34,550 bases of DNA from Magnaporthiopsis rhizophila (Eukaryota > Ascomycota > Sordariomycetes > Magnaporthales > Magnaporthaceae), in NCBI GenBank assembly GCA_003049465.1, contig PYSS01000215.1, forward strand, positions 1-34,550, in the 5' to 3' direction. Of the stretch, positions 11,583 through 23,706 are shown piece after piece (within the stretch, counting starts at the first letter, position 1; each line of letters starts with the position of its first letter). Made by a program: the position numbers and the translations under genes. The notes under the pieces are model-generated. The model was not told where the DNA came from. It saw only the letters and a program-made list of their open reading frames with translations, and did no database searches.

Positions 11583-13054
11583 GGCTCAACGCGTCTTGAT
11601 GGTGCAGTATTTGTGTTTTTGAAGGGGCGCAGTAGCGTCTTGTACCTGATAATCGAGAGGAATGGAGAGTGTTTGGATAGAGACGCGTAGGTACGAATTC
11701 AGCTGCCTTTAAGGTTGAAGACCGAATGGATGCTGTGTAGTTGTGACGGGGTGTTGAGATGGGTCCCGGGTGTTTGGCGGACGCGCGGGCTGGTGTGCTC
11801 TATATCCCAAAAAAAAAATTGTTTTTATTTTGGCTGACTCCTGCCAGTTTTGTGGTCACCGCCTAACACTCCGTTGCTCCTTCCGGCAAAATACATCCTC
11901 CTTGCACTCTTCAAACCTGACACCCCTTAGGCAAGGTCTTCCATCTAAGGCATCCGATGTTTCTAAGGCAACCTGGACAGCCAGCAGGAAGCCGCCACTT
12001 CGCCCACCACCCCGTCTTTCTTTTAGCAGTTGATTAGGCAGCTACCTCTTTTGTCAGGCGAGTTCTGTAACCCGTCGGAGACGAGGACAATAGCATGATG
12101 AACAGTTCTATACACTGTAGCAGGCAAGCATTTCGCCTTCCTCCAGAGGCATCCCGTAGTGGAGAGGAGTCGCTCCCTCTTGAGAGGATTGTCCCGCTGT
12201 CCTAAATCTCCAGATTGACCTGCCCATGATGTATGAAACGAAACCCATATCTGTCCCAAGAGCTAATGGCATCCCGAAGGAGATGATTCTGCACCTCATT
12301 CCATCCCCTAACTCTGGTAATGTGCAAATCTTCGTGAAGTCCTTGATGGAAACATGCTAGACACGAGGACAGATCGTCCAACGTCGGCAAAGTAAAGGGC
12401 CCCCGGTTCCTAGGGGGTAGGCCAGTTGCAGCTTTCCGAGCACGGTGAGCCGCGTGATTTACGGGAACGATGCAACGGAACAGCTAGCAAACACCGGGTT
12501 GAGGAACCAGATGATGCGGTGGCTAGCCAAATAACACCCGGTTGGATTGTGCTCCCTAATTACAGGCAGGTGACATAGCACATCCGTCAAAGACAGCATA
12601 GCAGCACGCGGCCAGATTTTCAGATACTGTCCGTCTCCTTCTCGTACGACAGATCCTTCTACTGTATTTGCTTTGCTTTTCGGCGGAGGCATCCTCAGGC
12701 AGGCGTGCCGAGGTCGAACTTTCGATTCCATTCTACTCTTGCGGCTCTTCCATGTTAGCACGGATTACCGGCAGTGGAGTACTACTACAACCGAATCGGC
12801 AGGCACGCCCGTTGATTCTTCCTTCCATGCTCGCTGAGTCTAGTCTCCACACCGGCACGCGTTTCTATTACGGGTACCGGGCAGGTGGGTGTACCTACCA
12901 GCCTTCAACCCTTCTCGACACTTCTCTTCACGCATACCTCCACACTGGCAAGCGTGAACCTCAGTCAACTCCCAACCTTAGAAAGTTCAGCAATCTGGCT
13001 GGAAAGACCGCACCGCCATCAACAGTTGTATTTTGCAGGTCTACGTAGCCTGCC
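11583..13054. other. Divergent intergenic region
   Basis: Lies between the minus-strand hydrolase gene and the plus-strand aspartic protease gene, so it carries both promoters. Only short frames without motifs are present. No RNA gene recognised. Confidence 0.55.
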
Positions 13055-14690
13055 ATGTCAAAAACCTTCTTTCAGCGGGTTCTGCCCGCTATTCTCTTCT
13101 TCAGCCTCATCCCGGTTGTCGCCCTGCGCCACAGCAAGCAAGATGCCGTTCAGGTCTTGAGCTCCATCGAGCCTGTTCCCGGCGTGCTGATCACTGTTCC
13201 GCCTCAGCAACCCCTGATCGCCCGCGTGTCCACTGACAATGCTGCCAAGAACGTCATCTACCAGCAGTCCCTGACCCTCCATGTGCCCGAGCCGGGCGAT
13301 GACCAGTCGGGCAGCCTCTATGACACTGACATTCAGCTCCCGAGCGCAAACCCTCGCTCCGCCTCCGTGCTGCTCGGCGCCCTTCACCGCAAGGCGGCGG
13401 CGGCTGCTGCCGCCGATCCCGCCAATGACAACGCCGCAAACTCGGTCGACCAGCCGCACGGCTACGAGAACATCACAGGCGATCATGGCTTGCAGTACAC
13501 AATCCCCGTCTCCATCGACAACGTGACGATCCTGGATCTCCTTGTCGACACTGCCACTGCTGACCTGTGGGCAGTTGCTCCCGGCGCTCAATGCTTGAAC
13601 GTCTATGGTTGGGATGTCAACTTCACCGAGTGCCAGTTCGGCTCGACCTTCCCCAAAGACCTCACCTTCAGCTACGGCTACATTCCCAACCAACATCTGT
13701 TTATGCAATACCCTGACGGCGAGATGGCGTCGGGCACCGTGGGCTACTCCGACATCGAGGTGGGCGGCATCACGGTCCTCAAGCAGGAGATCGGGCTGGT
13801 AAATCGCACGTACTGGATCGGGAACAAAGTCGCGAGTGGTGTCGTTGGCCTGGGCTACCCAACCCTGAGCCACATCTACCGCGACAACGAAACCGACTGG
13901 CTCCATCGTGTGACATACCCGACTCTGTTTACGAGCATAGTCGATCAAGGACTAGTCGAGGAGCCCATGTTTGGCATCGCGCTGGGACGAAACGGCACCA
14001 CTGGTGTCATCTCGTGGGGAGGCATGCCAGATGTCCCGGGTCTGAAATCCGCCAGCCAGTCCCATGTTCCCATCCTTGTTGTGAGCTATACCTACCTGCC
14101 TATCTACCTATTATCTCCTCTTCCCAGGTCTCGCCGTCGGTCTGAACTAACTCGTATCTGCTCAGACTCAACTCAACGATGATCCTTTCACGGTTGACCA
14201 CCCTTCGTTCTACACGATCGTCCCTGATGGCTTCAAGTACGGATCGGCCAAGGATACTTCGAATCACCCCTACATCATTGATGCGGGCACTCCCATCAAC
14301 TACCTGCCGCGCCGTAAGTAGCCACGTCACCCCCTGGTGATAGTCTCGATACTGACATGCATGGTGACATCGACAGGTCTTGCAGAAGCCATCAACAAGT
14401 CCTTCGCCCCCACGGCCGAATACAACACGGAGCACGGCCGCTACTACACCAACTGCGATGCCACGCCGCCTGCTTTCTCGGTCATGATCGGCGGCTCCAA
14501 CTTCATCGTCAACCCGGCCGACATGATTATCCGCGACAGGCCTGACTCGCATACTCTTCTCTGCCCAACCACCATCTCGCTTGGCGGCACGGGCCCTTAC
14601 ATCTTGGGAGCTGCGTTTCTGAACAACGTCGCCGTTGGGTTTGACGTCCAGGCCGCCGAGCTCACGTTTGTCTCAAGGCCCTTTTACTGA
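13055..14690 (+). CDS. Secreted pepsin-like (A1 family) aspartic protease homologue with altered DTG motifs, 3 exons
   Basis: Exons are 13055-14080, 14166-14313 and 14377-14690 (495 residues). Introns have GTGAGC/TCAG and GTAAGT/ACAG borders with CTAAC- or CTGAC-type branch sites. Residues 1-24 form a signal peptide (Lys/Arg start, hydrophobic core, ending near VVAL). A propeptide-like stretch with a poly-Ala run precedes the bilobal domain, which starts near YTIPVSIDN. The first active-site motif reads LLVDTATADLWA (Asp165: DTA instead of DTG). The second reads YIIDAGTPINYLP (Asp381: DAG instead of DTG/DSG). Both catalytic aspartates are present, but the residues beside them differ from active enzymes. 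Several N-x-S/T sites suggest a glycosylated extracellular protein. It could be a weak protease, a specialised one or a non-enzymatic homologue; sequence alone does not decide. Confidence 0.88.
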
Positions 14691-15940
14691 GTTCAGGGAT
14701 GAATTTGTGGAGACACGCATAACCCAACTCGTCCCATAGGTTCATCTTCCTGTTTCCTCCACGCTTTTCATTCGTTATCCCTTTGACTGACCTCATTGTG
14801 CTGCCCATTCAGAGTGCGGAGTTTTTTCTTGGACGGAAACATGTCCGGACGATGGGAAATTTGGCAAAGATGATCCGCAAGAGCCTGAGCTATTGAGCTA
14901 TGGGAGAGAAAAGGAAGCTATGGCAATGATGCCCAAGATCCAAGACATGGTAGCAGTTCAACAATAAATGCAGCCAATTTTTGGGGAAATGGACCAGGCA
15001 TAATTGTCCAGGTAGATGCTGCGCCGGGGCAGTTCTACGTGAAAGTGAAAGGGTCAAGTAATGTTGAGTATCCCGGCGCATACCCATCCAGCCATCCCAG
15101 CGCTTGGTCTGACAAATACAACGGCATTAACGGCTTCACATCATCTGGCTTAGAAGTTGCGTATCCGTCGCGCATCGTGTCGGCGGGAGGCAGTGTGCCC
15201 TCGGTGCATGCAGGCAGCCGCAACGGAATGCCGACGTAAAACAGAGAGGTGCATATTGATATCCGGGGACAGCGCCCCCCACGACATTTGGGCGGTGACC
15301 GACCGCTCGCTAGACTCGGGATGATTCGGAAGTTGCAGGGCTCAGCACGGGATGCTGCATCCATTGGACTGACCCTGACTGCAAAAGCCCCCCACGTGCA
15401 CACAGTGATCCACTCTCCCTCGTTGCTTTTCGGGGCGAGCACCCCGTTGGATTGGTCCTTGTTTTCTCGGGGACAGATACTGGACGGATACACCGATTGC
15501 ATTGATGCCATTTACGAGATCCCGGCCGCCCTACCGAGGCCGAAAGGAATCAAATTGGAGGCCAAGCAACTTCTCACCAAGAGCTGTGAAAACTAGGCGC
15601 GCAGCAAAATGTGGATTGGGAGAATTGACGTCGGCACGAATCGGCAGGGTTTAGCACAACCACCCGCTAATCCAGATTTGGCAAGTTAAAGCTTTGGAGC
15701 AGGGAAAAAAAATCCCCTGACGAAGAGCCTGACTGACCCAGCCCTGGAGCCCGGACCAGTGCTGCGCTTGGAGGCATGTCATCGCCGCGGGCCGCCAAAC
15801 CGTCCCAGCAAGCACACCACTGGCAACGAGACAAGGGCAGGCACGAGGACTGAGGTATCTGTCAGGGCCCGCCTTCTTTCTTTATCTTCAAATTGCTCAC
15901 CGAAGAAGGCGGCCAGGATGGCGCCGCAGCCACCTTGGCG

Positions 15941-15978
<38 letters not shown>

Positions 15979-17074
15979 ACCCCCCCCCCCCCCCCCCCCC
16001 CCTCCCCCCCCCCCCCCCCCCCNGAGCACATCCGGCTCTCGCCGACTACGCCCATTCGCCCAGCCGCACACCACGAAATCATCACCTAATGGCTGCATGT
16101 TGCCGGCATGGCGCTGGCCAGTGATTTGTGTTTCTGGGGTGCCTACTTCTACGCCGACGGAGCAGCTGTGTAGATTTATCCTCGGCTCCTGCCTTCTCTC
16201 CGACACAACTAGAACAGCAGGGAAACAAGCAACCAACCAACCCAGCTAACCGCCAGAAGCTTTGACCTTCCATTTGGCTGGACGACGCCGCATGCATCGC
16301 ATCCCTTTTCTCCTAATACCTACCCTCTTTTCCCCTATTCTCGCAACCATCAGGTACATAGGTATCTATCTACCTTGTCTACCCGAGTATTTGTTTTTGC
16401 TTTTGCTTTTTCCTTTTCTGGGAAACGAGGACGCCAGTGGAATAAACGCACCGCCTGAGGAGCAAAGGCACTCCAACAAAACCAAAAGGCAAGCGCCCCA
16501 TCCCTCACCGCATCCCGTCTTGGCTCGGCTGTTTTTCTGCCGGAGACGTACATACGGTCCCTGCTGCTGGTTCTGCTGGCACCGCACTACCATCGGCAAT
16601 AGCAACAAGAAACCAGCCCGGCCGGGCTGTCTGTCCAATGGATCGCAAGAGGAATACCCCGTCGTCCCTTCGATGGATGCTACCCCACATGCTCGCACCC
16701 GAGGCGCTGGGGAACAAGCGGGCGACTCAGACTCACGCGACCATGGGCATTTTTGCCCCCCTGAATTGAATTTGGGGCTGGTCCAGGAACCCAATGGGCC
16801 GTCCCCAACCAAGCACAAAAGCTTGGCTGCGTGCAGATGGGATTTTCGAGGCGGACAGTTTGCTAATGGCCCACCTCAACTCCAGGAACACACAGACCAC
16901 TGCCGCCGCCGCCGCACTTGAGACCGGACCACAGCTTGCTTGTTTTAACAGAGACGAGTGACGAGAGTTGTATCTTTCCATTTATAGTGATACCCTACCT
17001 GTGAGACGACAGGGCGACAGATAGCAGAAGGCCCAAGTCTCAAGAGCCCGGTGGAGGAAAGACAAGAAGCGGCC
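14691..17074. other. Gene-free stretch upstream of the PFK2/FBPase2 gene
   Basis: Contains the protease 3' flank, a poly-A/poly-C/N block (15941-16023), and a CT-rich stretch from about 16260 to 17074 that is a plausible promoter and 5' leader of the kinase/phosphatase gene. No frame shows a family motif. Confidence 0.55.
15941..16023. repeat. A37 run, then C-rich run, then N (likely assembly artefact)
   Basis: Thirty-seven A (15941-15977) are followed directly by about 45 bases that are almost all C (15978-16022), ending in an N at 16023. Two long homopolymers back to back against an ambiguous base are more typical of a bad gap closure or homopolymer sequencing error than of a natural tract. 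Confidence 0.9.
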
Positions 17075-18834
17075 ATGGCTCCCAAACAGAACGGCGTGGG
17101 CGTCCGCGCCGAGGATGCCAAATTGTGCGTCGTCATGGTGGGACTGCCGGCCAGAGGAAAGTCGTACATTGCGCAAAAAGGTGAGTTTGGGCCGCTTGCC
17201 TTTGTTTGCCTCATCTCAACGCCGGCCTTTGTGTTTTCATCCTTGGTTGCACCCCTAGAAGGAGATTTTTCGGATTCTTGATTTTTTTGTTGCACCCATT
17301 CCATCCCCTCTCTCCTTCTCACTGCCCTCTCGTCATGACCCCTGTCACACCCGCATTCAACCATCCCGGGCTGACCCGAAAAACCTCACCCGCACGCAAC
17401 CGATCCAGCCCAGCGGTATCTTCGCTGGCTCTCGGTCGAGGCAAAAACGTTCAACGTTGGCAACTACCGCCGCTGTCTTAAGGACGCAGCGCAGCCGCCT
17501 GCCGACTTCTTCGACACGCAGAATGCCGACGGCGAGAAGAAGCGGCGGGCCGCCGCCGAGGCCGCCATCGCCGACATGCTTAAATGGTTCGGCGAGGGTG
17601 GCACCGTCGGTATCCTCGACGCCACCAACTCGACCAAGGAGCGGCGCAAGTGGGTGATGGAGGCCGTGACGGAGCAGGGCATCGAGGTCATGTTCGTCGA
17701 GAGCAAGTGCGACGACGAGAACCTCATCCTCGCCAACATCCGCGACGTTAAGACCACCAGCCCGGACTACAGGGGCGTCGACGCCGACAAGGCCGCCGAC
17801 GACTTCCAGCGCCGCATCCAGAACTACAAAAAGGTCTACAAGACCATCGACGAGGACGGCGACGAGGAGGACCTGACCTTCCTCAAGATCATGGACGTCG
17901 GCAGGCAGGTCATCATCAACCGCATCCAGGACTACCTCCAGAGCCGCGTCGTCTACTACCTGATGAACCTGCACATCCGCCCGCGCTCTGTGTGGTTGTC
18001 ACGTGTATGTGCAAGCCTTCTCTTTCCGCACATACCCCCTGGAATTTTTCTTCCCATGAAAGGATTTCGAACACGTGACTAACATGCGTGTCTCCTCGTT
18101 GGCTTCAGCACGGCGAGTCCGAGTTCAACCTCGAAGGCCGCATCGGCGGCGACTCTAGCCTGTCACAACGTGGCGAACAATACGCCAAGGCGCTACCAGA
18201 CCTTGTGCTCAAGTCGGTTGGCGTAAGTTTACCTTGACCTGATCCCCAAATCCGAGTCTCTCTTCATCTCCTCCGAAACGGACCACCGCTCACACCTCAC
18301 ACCTCCCAACAGGACAACCGCCCCCTCACCGTCTGGACCTCGACCCTCAGGAGAACCATCGCCACGGCCAGGCACCTGCCGCCGCACTACAACCAGCTCC
18401 AGTGGAAGGCGCTTGACGAGCTGGACGCGGGCCTGTGCGACGGCATGACGTACCAGGAGATCCACGAGCAGTACCCGGCCGACTTCCAGGCGCGCGACGA
18501 GGACAAGTACAACTACCGGTACCGTGGCGGCGAGTCGTACCGCGACGTGGTCATCCGCCTCGAGCCCATCATCATGGAGCTCGAGCGGTCCGAGGACATC
18601 CTGATCGTCACCCACCAGGCCGTCCTGCGCTGCATCTACGCCTACTTCACGGAGAAGGACCAGTCGGCCAGCCCCTGGATGCACGTGCCGCTCCACACCC
18701 TCATCAAGCTCACGCCCCGCGCCTACGGCACCGAGGTCGAGCGCCTGTCGGCCGGTATCGACGCCGTCAGCACCTGGCGTGGCAAGGGCTCCACGGCCAA
18801 GCACGAGGACCCGGTCCCGGAAGCCCTACACTGA
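17075..18834 (+). CDS. 6-phosphofructo-2-kinase / fructose-2,6-bisphosphatase (bifunctional), 4 exons
   Basis: Makes and breaks down fructose 2,6-bisphosphate, the cytosolic regulator of glycolysis versus gluconeogenesis. Exons are 17075-17180, 17409-18004, 18109-18222 and 18313-18834 (445 residues). Introns are 228, 104 and 90 nt. The acceptor of intron 1 (17408) is chosen to keep frame into AQRYLRWL. Kinase half: Walker A GLPARGKS (residues 23-30), TFNVGNYRR, and GILDATNSTKERR. Phosphatase half: the phosphohistidine motif RHGES with His235, split exactly between exons 2 and 3, Glu308 in LDELDAGLCDGM, and His373 in VTHQAVLRC. All key residues of both activities are kept, unlike specialised yeast forms with one dead domain. 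The length matches the short bifunctional class (about 450 residues). It lacks the long N-terminal regulatory extension of some fungal paralogues. Confidence 0.95.
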
Positions 18835-19520
18835 TGATGATTATGACTATTCCTATATTACTATGACGTATATTTGGTCTCTTGGCACTTTTTCTTTTTC
18901 GTTTCTTTCTGCCCCCAACCACGAAAGAATGGGCTTGACATAACTCTCTATCACGGCTGAACACATGTTTGATGTGCCTGAGCCTCTTTTTGCACTTTGC
19001 TTGAGCTATTGTGTATGCTGTAACGAGAGAAAAAAAAACACCCCCAAAATTGCCCGGCACGGCTTTAGCTTATAGATTTTTTTTCTTGGTTATTCCTTTG
19101 TAACGATAGGGCTTCTGAACCCTACCTTGAGAACGCCAGCGTCAAGATGTGGTCAAGGTATTCTTCGCAGTATAGACATCCACTATTCCTCTCCTGCCCG
19201 TGCTCCTTCTCATATTTTTGTCCAAAATACGTATCTGGCCTCTTTTTGCTAGCGCGCGTCAACGTTGGATAGTTTTTCGAAAAACAAAGCGATAAGCATT
19301 CTCAAACTTGGCGTTTCGGTTCTACCTGCACTACTCTCAGCGGGAAACCTCAACACGGCCCAAAACATGCTGAATGCCTCGGCCGTGTCATGAAAGCATC
19401 CCGCTCTCCATCGCCTCAGCTGCACTCACATCACCAGCACCCTCCCCAACTCCCGAACCCTTCAAGAGCGGCCCAGCGGACATCACACGTCTACGGCCCC
19501 GTCCCGGCTCTGCAAAAAGC
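18835..19520. other. Intergenic stretch between converging genes
   Basis: 3' flanks of the plus-strand kinase/phosphatase gene and the minus-strand secreted-protein gene. T-rich tracts fit 3' UTRs. No other feature seen. Confidence 0.55.
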
Positions 19521-20270
19521 TCAACAGACATCATAAGTCGGCAGCCCCGTCCCGACCCTAACAAACCCCGCATCCCACTGCGGCGGCTGCGTGCCCACCA
19601 CAGTCCCCGCCTGTCCACCAGAGACGCACAGCGTATCGACAGTAAGCAGCTGGTTGCCGATGAAATCCGTACTGACGCGCAGGTTGGTGCACAGCGAGCA
19701 GAAGAAGCCGCGGCACGTGTTGAATTCAAACGTGACGCACGCGTTGGTCGGGATCAGAATGTCCTGGTTGGCCGCGTAGACCTGGTCTATGATTACGTTG
19801 CAGTCCTGCGAGCTGGGGGGAGGGTTCTGATTTTTTGTTCGTATTTTATTAGCAGCCAGCCCGTGTTGTCTTCCCACCGGACACTACGTAGATAACCCGA
19901 CTCCATATCTTGATAAAATACATACCGCGTTCTCGCACTCGAAAAAGTCAAGCGCCTGCTGCCGTCCCCGCAGCAGCCGGGCCAGCACCTCGCGGCGCGC
20001 CCGGAAACGGCTGCCGTCGTCGATGAACTGCGGCGGCAGAGGCTTGAGGCTCGACCGGGACCGCTTCCGCGACGGGGCCGCAGTGGAGACCCTGTAGCCC
20101 GTGGGCGCGGTCGCCGGCCGCTGGATCGGGACCAGTTGCGCGTCGCCATTTGACGCCTGGGGCCGGGTTGCTGGGCGGCGTTGGCGTGTCTGGCGCGGCT
20201 CGAGCGGCGGGGTTGCTTCTAGAGCGGCGGCTAGGGTGACGAGCAGGGTGAAGAGGAAGAGGAGCTTCAT
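19521..20270 (-). CDS. Small secreted cysteine-rich protein of unknown function, 2 exons
   Basis: Exon 1 is 20270-19926 and exon 2 is 19826-19521, giving 216 residues. The 99-nt intron has GTATGT, branch GCTAAT and acceptor TCAG. The frame is phase 0 on both sides, joining FFECENA to NPPPSSQDCN. Residues 1-17 form a clear signal peptide (KLLFLFTLLVTLAAAL). A Pro/Arg/Gln-rich low-complexity stretch follows to about residue 75. The C-terminal half is compact: FFECEN, CNVIIDQVYAANQD, CVTFEFNTC, GFFCSLC and STDFIGNQLLTVDTLC. Eight cysteines are left after the signal peptide, enough for four disulfides. I do not recognise a named domain. The even cysteine count and clean splice join support a real secreted protein; an effector or cell-wall role would be a guess. 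Confidence 0.82.
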
Positions 20271-21809
20271 GGTTGCGTTGAGTTGCGGTCGTGGTGTCGG
20301 AGCAAGGGTGACAAGGAGGGTACTGGACTGCTGGACGACGGCGAAGGTGTTGTGTTCGTCTGCATTGGAAGACCGGAGCGGTGGATTTGGAAGACTTGAG
20401 AAAGGGCAGGGTAGACCACCGGGTCGTCGTCTGCTTTATATCCCGCTCGCTTTTCCGACCATCGGGATGAGCCCAGGCCCCGAGGGTGCAGACAGGCTTG
20501 GCATATTGCCCCGGAGCACGCACGGGAAATCCTGGGGTCTAGATGTCACTCAGCAAGGCAATGTGCGGCCCAAGACCAGCTGTCAGCTCGGCAGCCGGCC
20601 GACTTCGGATCCCGTGTCCCCCCAACCCGGTGAGACGGAAGTGAAGCCTGCAACGTATTGGGCTGCTTCCCCACAGGGTGTCAATAATAGAACAGCAGCG
20701 GTGTCAATAAAAAGCTGGGGAAACGACATCCTCCTGCATGGTATATGACCTCGGATCAATCAGGCCATTCTCGTGATGCTGCAATGCAACTTTGACCGGC
20801 CTGAGCCGTGTCTGTGCCACCCAAGCCCCCCGCTACCCCGTATTATTGTTCTTGGCTACCCCAGAGCTTCCTGGGGCAGATGGGGGGAGAAGAGAGTGTG
20901 CCGGGTACGTCATACCGCTATGGCAGTCGCTCCCTGCCTATGGGCATAGCAAGGTGAGGATGCTCGCGCCACGCCATCACGTGTCCGCCTTTTGCCGTCG
21001 CCCATCCCGAGACTGGCGGACGATGGATATGGCGCCCGACGTTCATGTGTGTAGCCGGGGTCGGGGGTGAAAGGCCAAAGGTGGACGTCTATTTATAGCT
21101 TGACGTGCAGGTGCTGCTGATGTTGTGGGGAAGAACCTCGAGGACCTTGCCGTGAAGCAATAGCAAATAGATGAAGGATGCAGACTCGAGGTCGCCCAGA
21201 GAGAGGCTGAGGGAGGGGAAGGATGTACCAGGCCGCTGTCCAATGGCGGCCCACCATTTAGACGAGCAGGCCACCATGGGCTTTAGCCGTTTACCCATGC
21301 ATGACCGCGGGAGCCGATTGCAAGAGCTCCTCGGAAATCAGCGCGGTCGAAATGACAGCAATGAACAAAGAGAAGCAGAGGTCAACAAAGCACGGGAACA
21401 ATGTGCAGTTGACGACGATGGGGCCAATTTGGGTCCGGGGCAGGAATAGCACCAACTAGTACCCAACTCCCCGGAGAAGCGCGCCCAAGTGTAAGTTATG
21501 TTTCTTGACAAAAGCCAGGAGAACAGGAGTTTTGCGTTCGTCAATCTGTTCAGTTGGAACGTCTTGCTCGTCTTTCGGGAACAGCTCTGGCTGGGAAGAT
21601 GGTTCAGGTGAGGAGAAAAATAGGAGTAAGGAAAACAGAGGCAGGCGAACCTTGGCACCACCCATCTAATCTTATCGGATCCTTATCACGCTCTTTTCAG
21701 CCAAGATCGTCCCCTGTCGCCCCACCTTCGCGCCCGGCAGGAAAAAAAAAAAAATGAAGTGAGCCACCAAGACAAAGTTCCCAACAGCTCACGAAGCCTA
21801 GTTGCGACA
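20271..21809. other. Divergent intergenic region
   Basis: Shared upstream region of the minus-strand secreted-protein gene and the plus-strand Has1 gene. Frames inside it lack motifs. A 13-A run (21742-21754) lies about 55 bases before the Has1 ATG. Confidence 0.55.
20435..20440 (-). promoter_or_regulatory. Candidate TATA box of the secreted-protein gene
   Basis: On the minus strand this reads TATAAA within GGGATATAAAGCAG, 165 bases upstream of the ATG at 20270. Position and orientation fit a core promoter. Motif alone, no experimental support. Confidence 0.4.
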
Positions 21810-23706
21810 ATGAGTAGGAAACGGACGACAGAGCCCAACAGCGCACCAGAGACCATGGAGCACAGGTCTAGCAAGAAGAGGAAGCTACGGGAGGCCAATG
21901 GCACCAAGGCCGCCCCGGCCGACGATGTCCCCGCGAAGAAGTCCAAGAAGCCGAAAAAGTCCAAAGAGGCCGAGCCGGAAGTCGAGGCGCCGCCGCCTGC
22001 GGAGGAGCCCGAGATCAGCCCCGATCAGGATGACGAGGCTGACTGGAGCGACGAGGACAGCGCAGCGGGCGACGAAAGCCTCGCCGACAACTCACGCAAA
22101 GACGAAGACGGCGACGAGGATCTCCCCGACGCCGACGACGACGTGCAGCCCAACGGCCTGTCACTCCCCGAAGCGTCCGACGCCACGACTGCACAGGCTT
22201 TCAGCGAGCTCAGCCTGTCAGAGAACACGATGAAGGCGATCAAGGAGATGGGGTTCGACAAGATGACGGAGATCCAGAGGAGGGGGATCCCGCCGCTGTT
22301 GGCGGGCAAGGACGTGCTCGGAGCGGCCAAGACAGGGTCGGGCAAGACGCTGGCATTTTTGATCCCCGCCGTCGAGATGCTGCGGTCGCTCAAGTTCAAG
22401 CCGCGCAACGGCACGGGCGTCATCGTGGTGTCGCCGACCAGGGAGCTGGCGCTGCAGATCTTTGGCGTCGCCCGCAGCCTGATGCAGTTCCACTCTCAGA
22501 CGTACGGCATCTGCATCGGCGGCGCCAACCGCCGCGCCGAGGCCGAGAAGCTGTCAAAGGGCGTCAACCTGCTCATCGCCACACCCGGTCGCCTGCTGGA
22601 CCACCTGCAGAACACTCCCTTTGTGTTCAAGAACCTGCGGTCGCTGGTCATTGACGAGGCCGACCGGATCCTCGAGATCGGGTTCGAGGACGAGATGCGC
22701 CAGATCGTCAAGATCCTGCCCAAGGAGCGGCAGTCGATGCTCTTCTCGGCCACGCAGACCACAAAGGTCGAGGACCTGGCCCGCGTCTCGCTGCGGCCGG
22801 GCCCCCTCTACCTCAACGTGGACGAGGAGAAGCAGTTCAGCACGGTCGAAGGTGTCGAGCAGGGGTACATCGTCTGCGAGGCCGACAAGCGCTTCCTCCT
22901 GCTCTTCTCGTTCCTCAAGCGGATGCAGAAAAAGAAGATCATCGTCTTCTTCAGCAGCTGCAACTCGGTCAAGTACTACGCCGAGCTGCTCAATTACATC
23001 GACCTCCAGGTCCTGGACCTCCACGGCAAGCAGAAGCAGCAGAAGCGGACAAATACGTTTTTCGAGTTTTGCAACGCCGAGAGGGGCACCCTCATCTGCA
23101 CCGACGTTGCTGCTCGGGGGCTTGATGTAAGTAGCCGCATTCCGGCATGATGTGACTTTTTTTTTCGCTGACGGATCCCCCCTCCAGATCCCCGCTGTAG
23201 ACTGGATCGTCCAGTTCGACCCCCCCGACGACCCGCGCGACTACATCCACCGCGTGGGACGGACGGCGCGCGGGTCCAGCAAGAAGGGCTCGTCCCTGAT
23301 GTTCCTGCTCCCGAGCGAGGTCGGATTCCTCACGTACCTCAAACAGGCGCGCGTGCCCGTCGTGGAGTTCGAGTTCCCGACCAAGCGCGTGTCCAACGTG
23401 CAGTCGCAGCTGGAGAAGCTGATCGGCAAGAACTACTACCTGCACCAGAGCGCCAAGGACGGCTTCCGGTCGTACCTGCACGCCTACGCCAGCCACAGCC
23501 TGCGGTCCGTCTTCGACATCAACAAGCTCGACCTCGCAAAGGTGGCCAAGAGCTTCGGCTTCGCCACCCCGCCCAGGGTCGACATCCAGCTCGGCGCCAG
23601 CATGAGCCGCGACAAGAAGAACCAGGCCGGCGCCAGGCGCGCGTACGGCAGCCAGCCCAGGCAGAACAAGCCGTATAGCGGCAAGTTCAAGAGGCGTGGG
23701 GCTTGA
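21810..23706 (+). CDS. HAS1: ATP-dependent DEAD-box RNA helicase Has1 (60S ribosome biogenesis)
   Basis: Nucleolar RNA helicase needed for pre-rRNA processing and large-subunit assembly. Exons are 21810-23126 and 23188-23706 (611 residues). The 61-nt intron has GTAAGT, branch CTGAC and acceptor CCAG, and lies right after ARGLD. Residues 1-130 are a Lys-rich then acidic tail typical of nucleolar helicases. Helicase motifs in order: motif I AKTGSGKT (173-180), PTRELALQ, TPGRLLDHL, DEAD 282-285, SAT 313-315, the strand KKIIVFFSSCNSVKYY, TDVAARGLD, and HRVGRTARG (460-468). After the core comes the Has1-type tail, with LEKLIGKNYYLHQSAKDGFRSYL split across two helices, FGFATPPRVD, and a basic end. 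The frame is open upstream of 21810 but has no other ATG, so this ATG is chosen. Confidence 0.95.

Noticed and set aside
21759..21809. Upstream extension of Has1 from 21759
   Set aside because: It would need a GTG start; the first in-frame ATG at 21810 gives the expected Lys-rich N-terminus.
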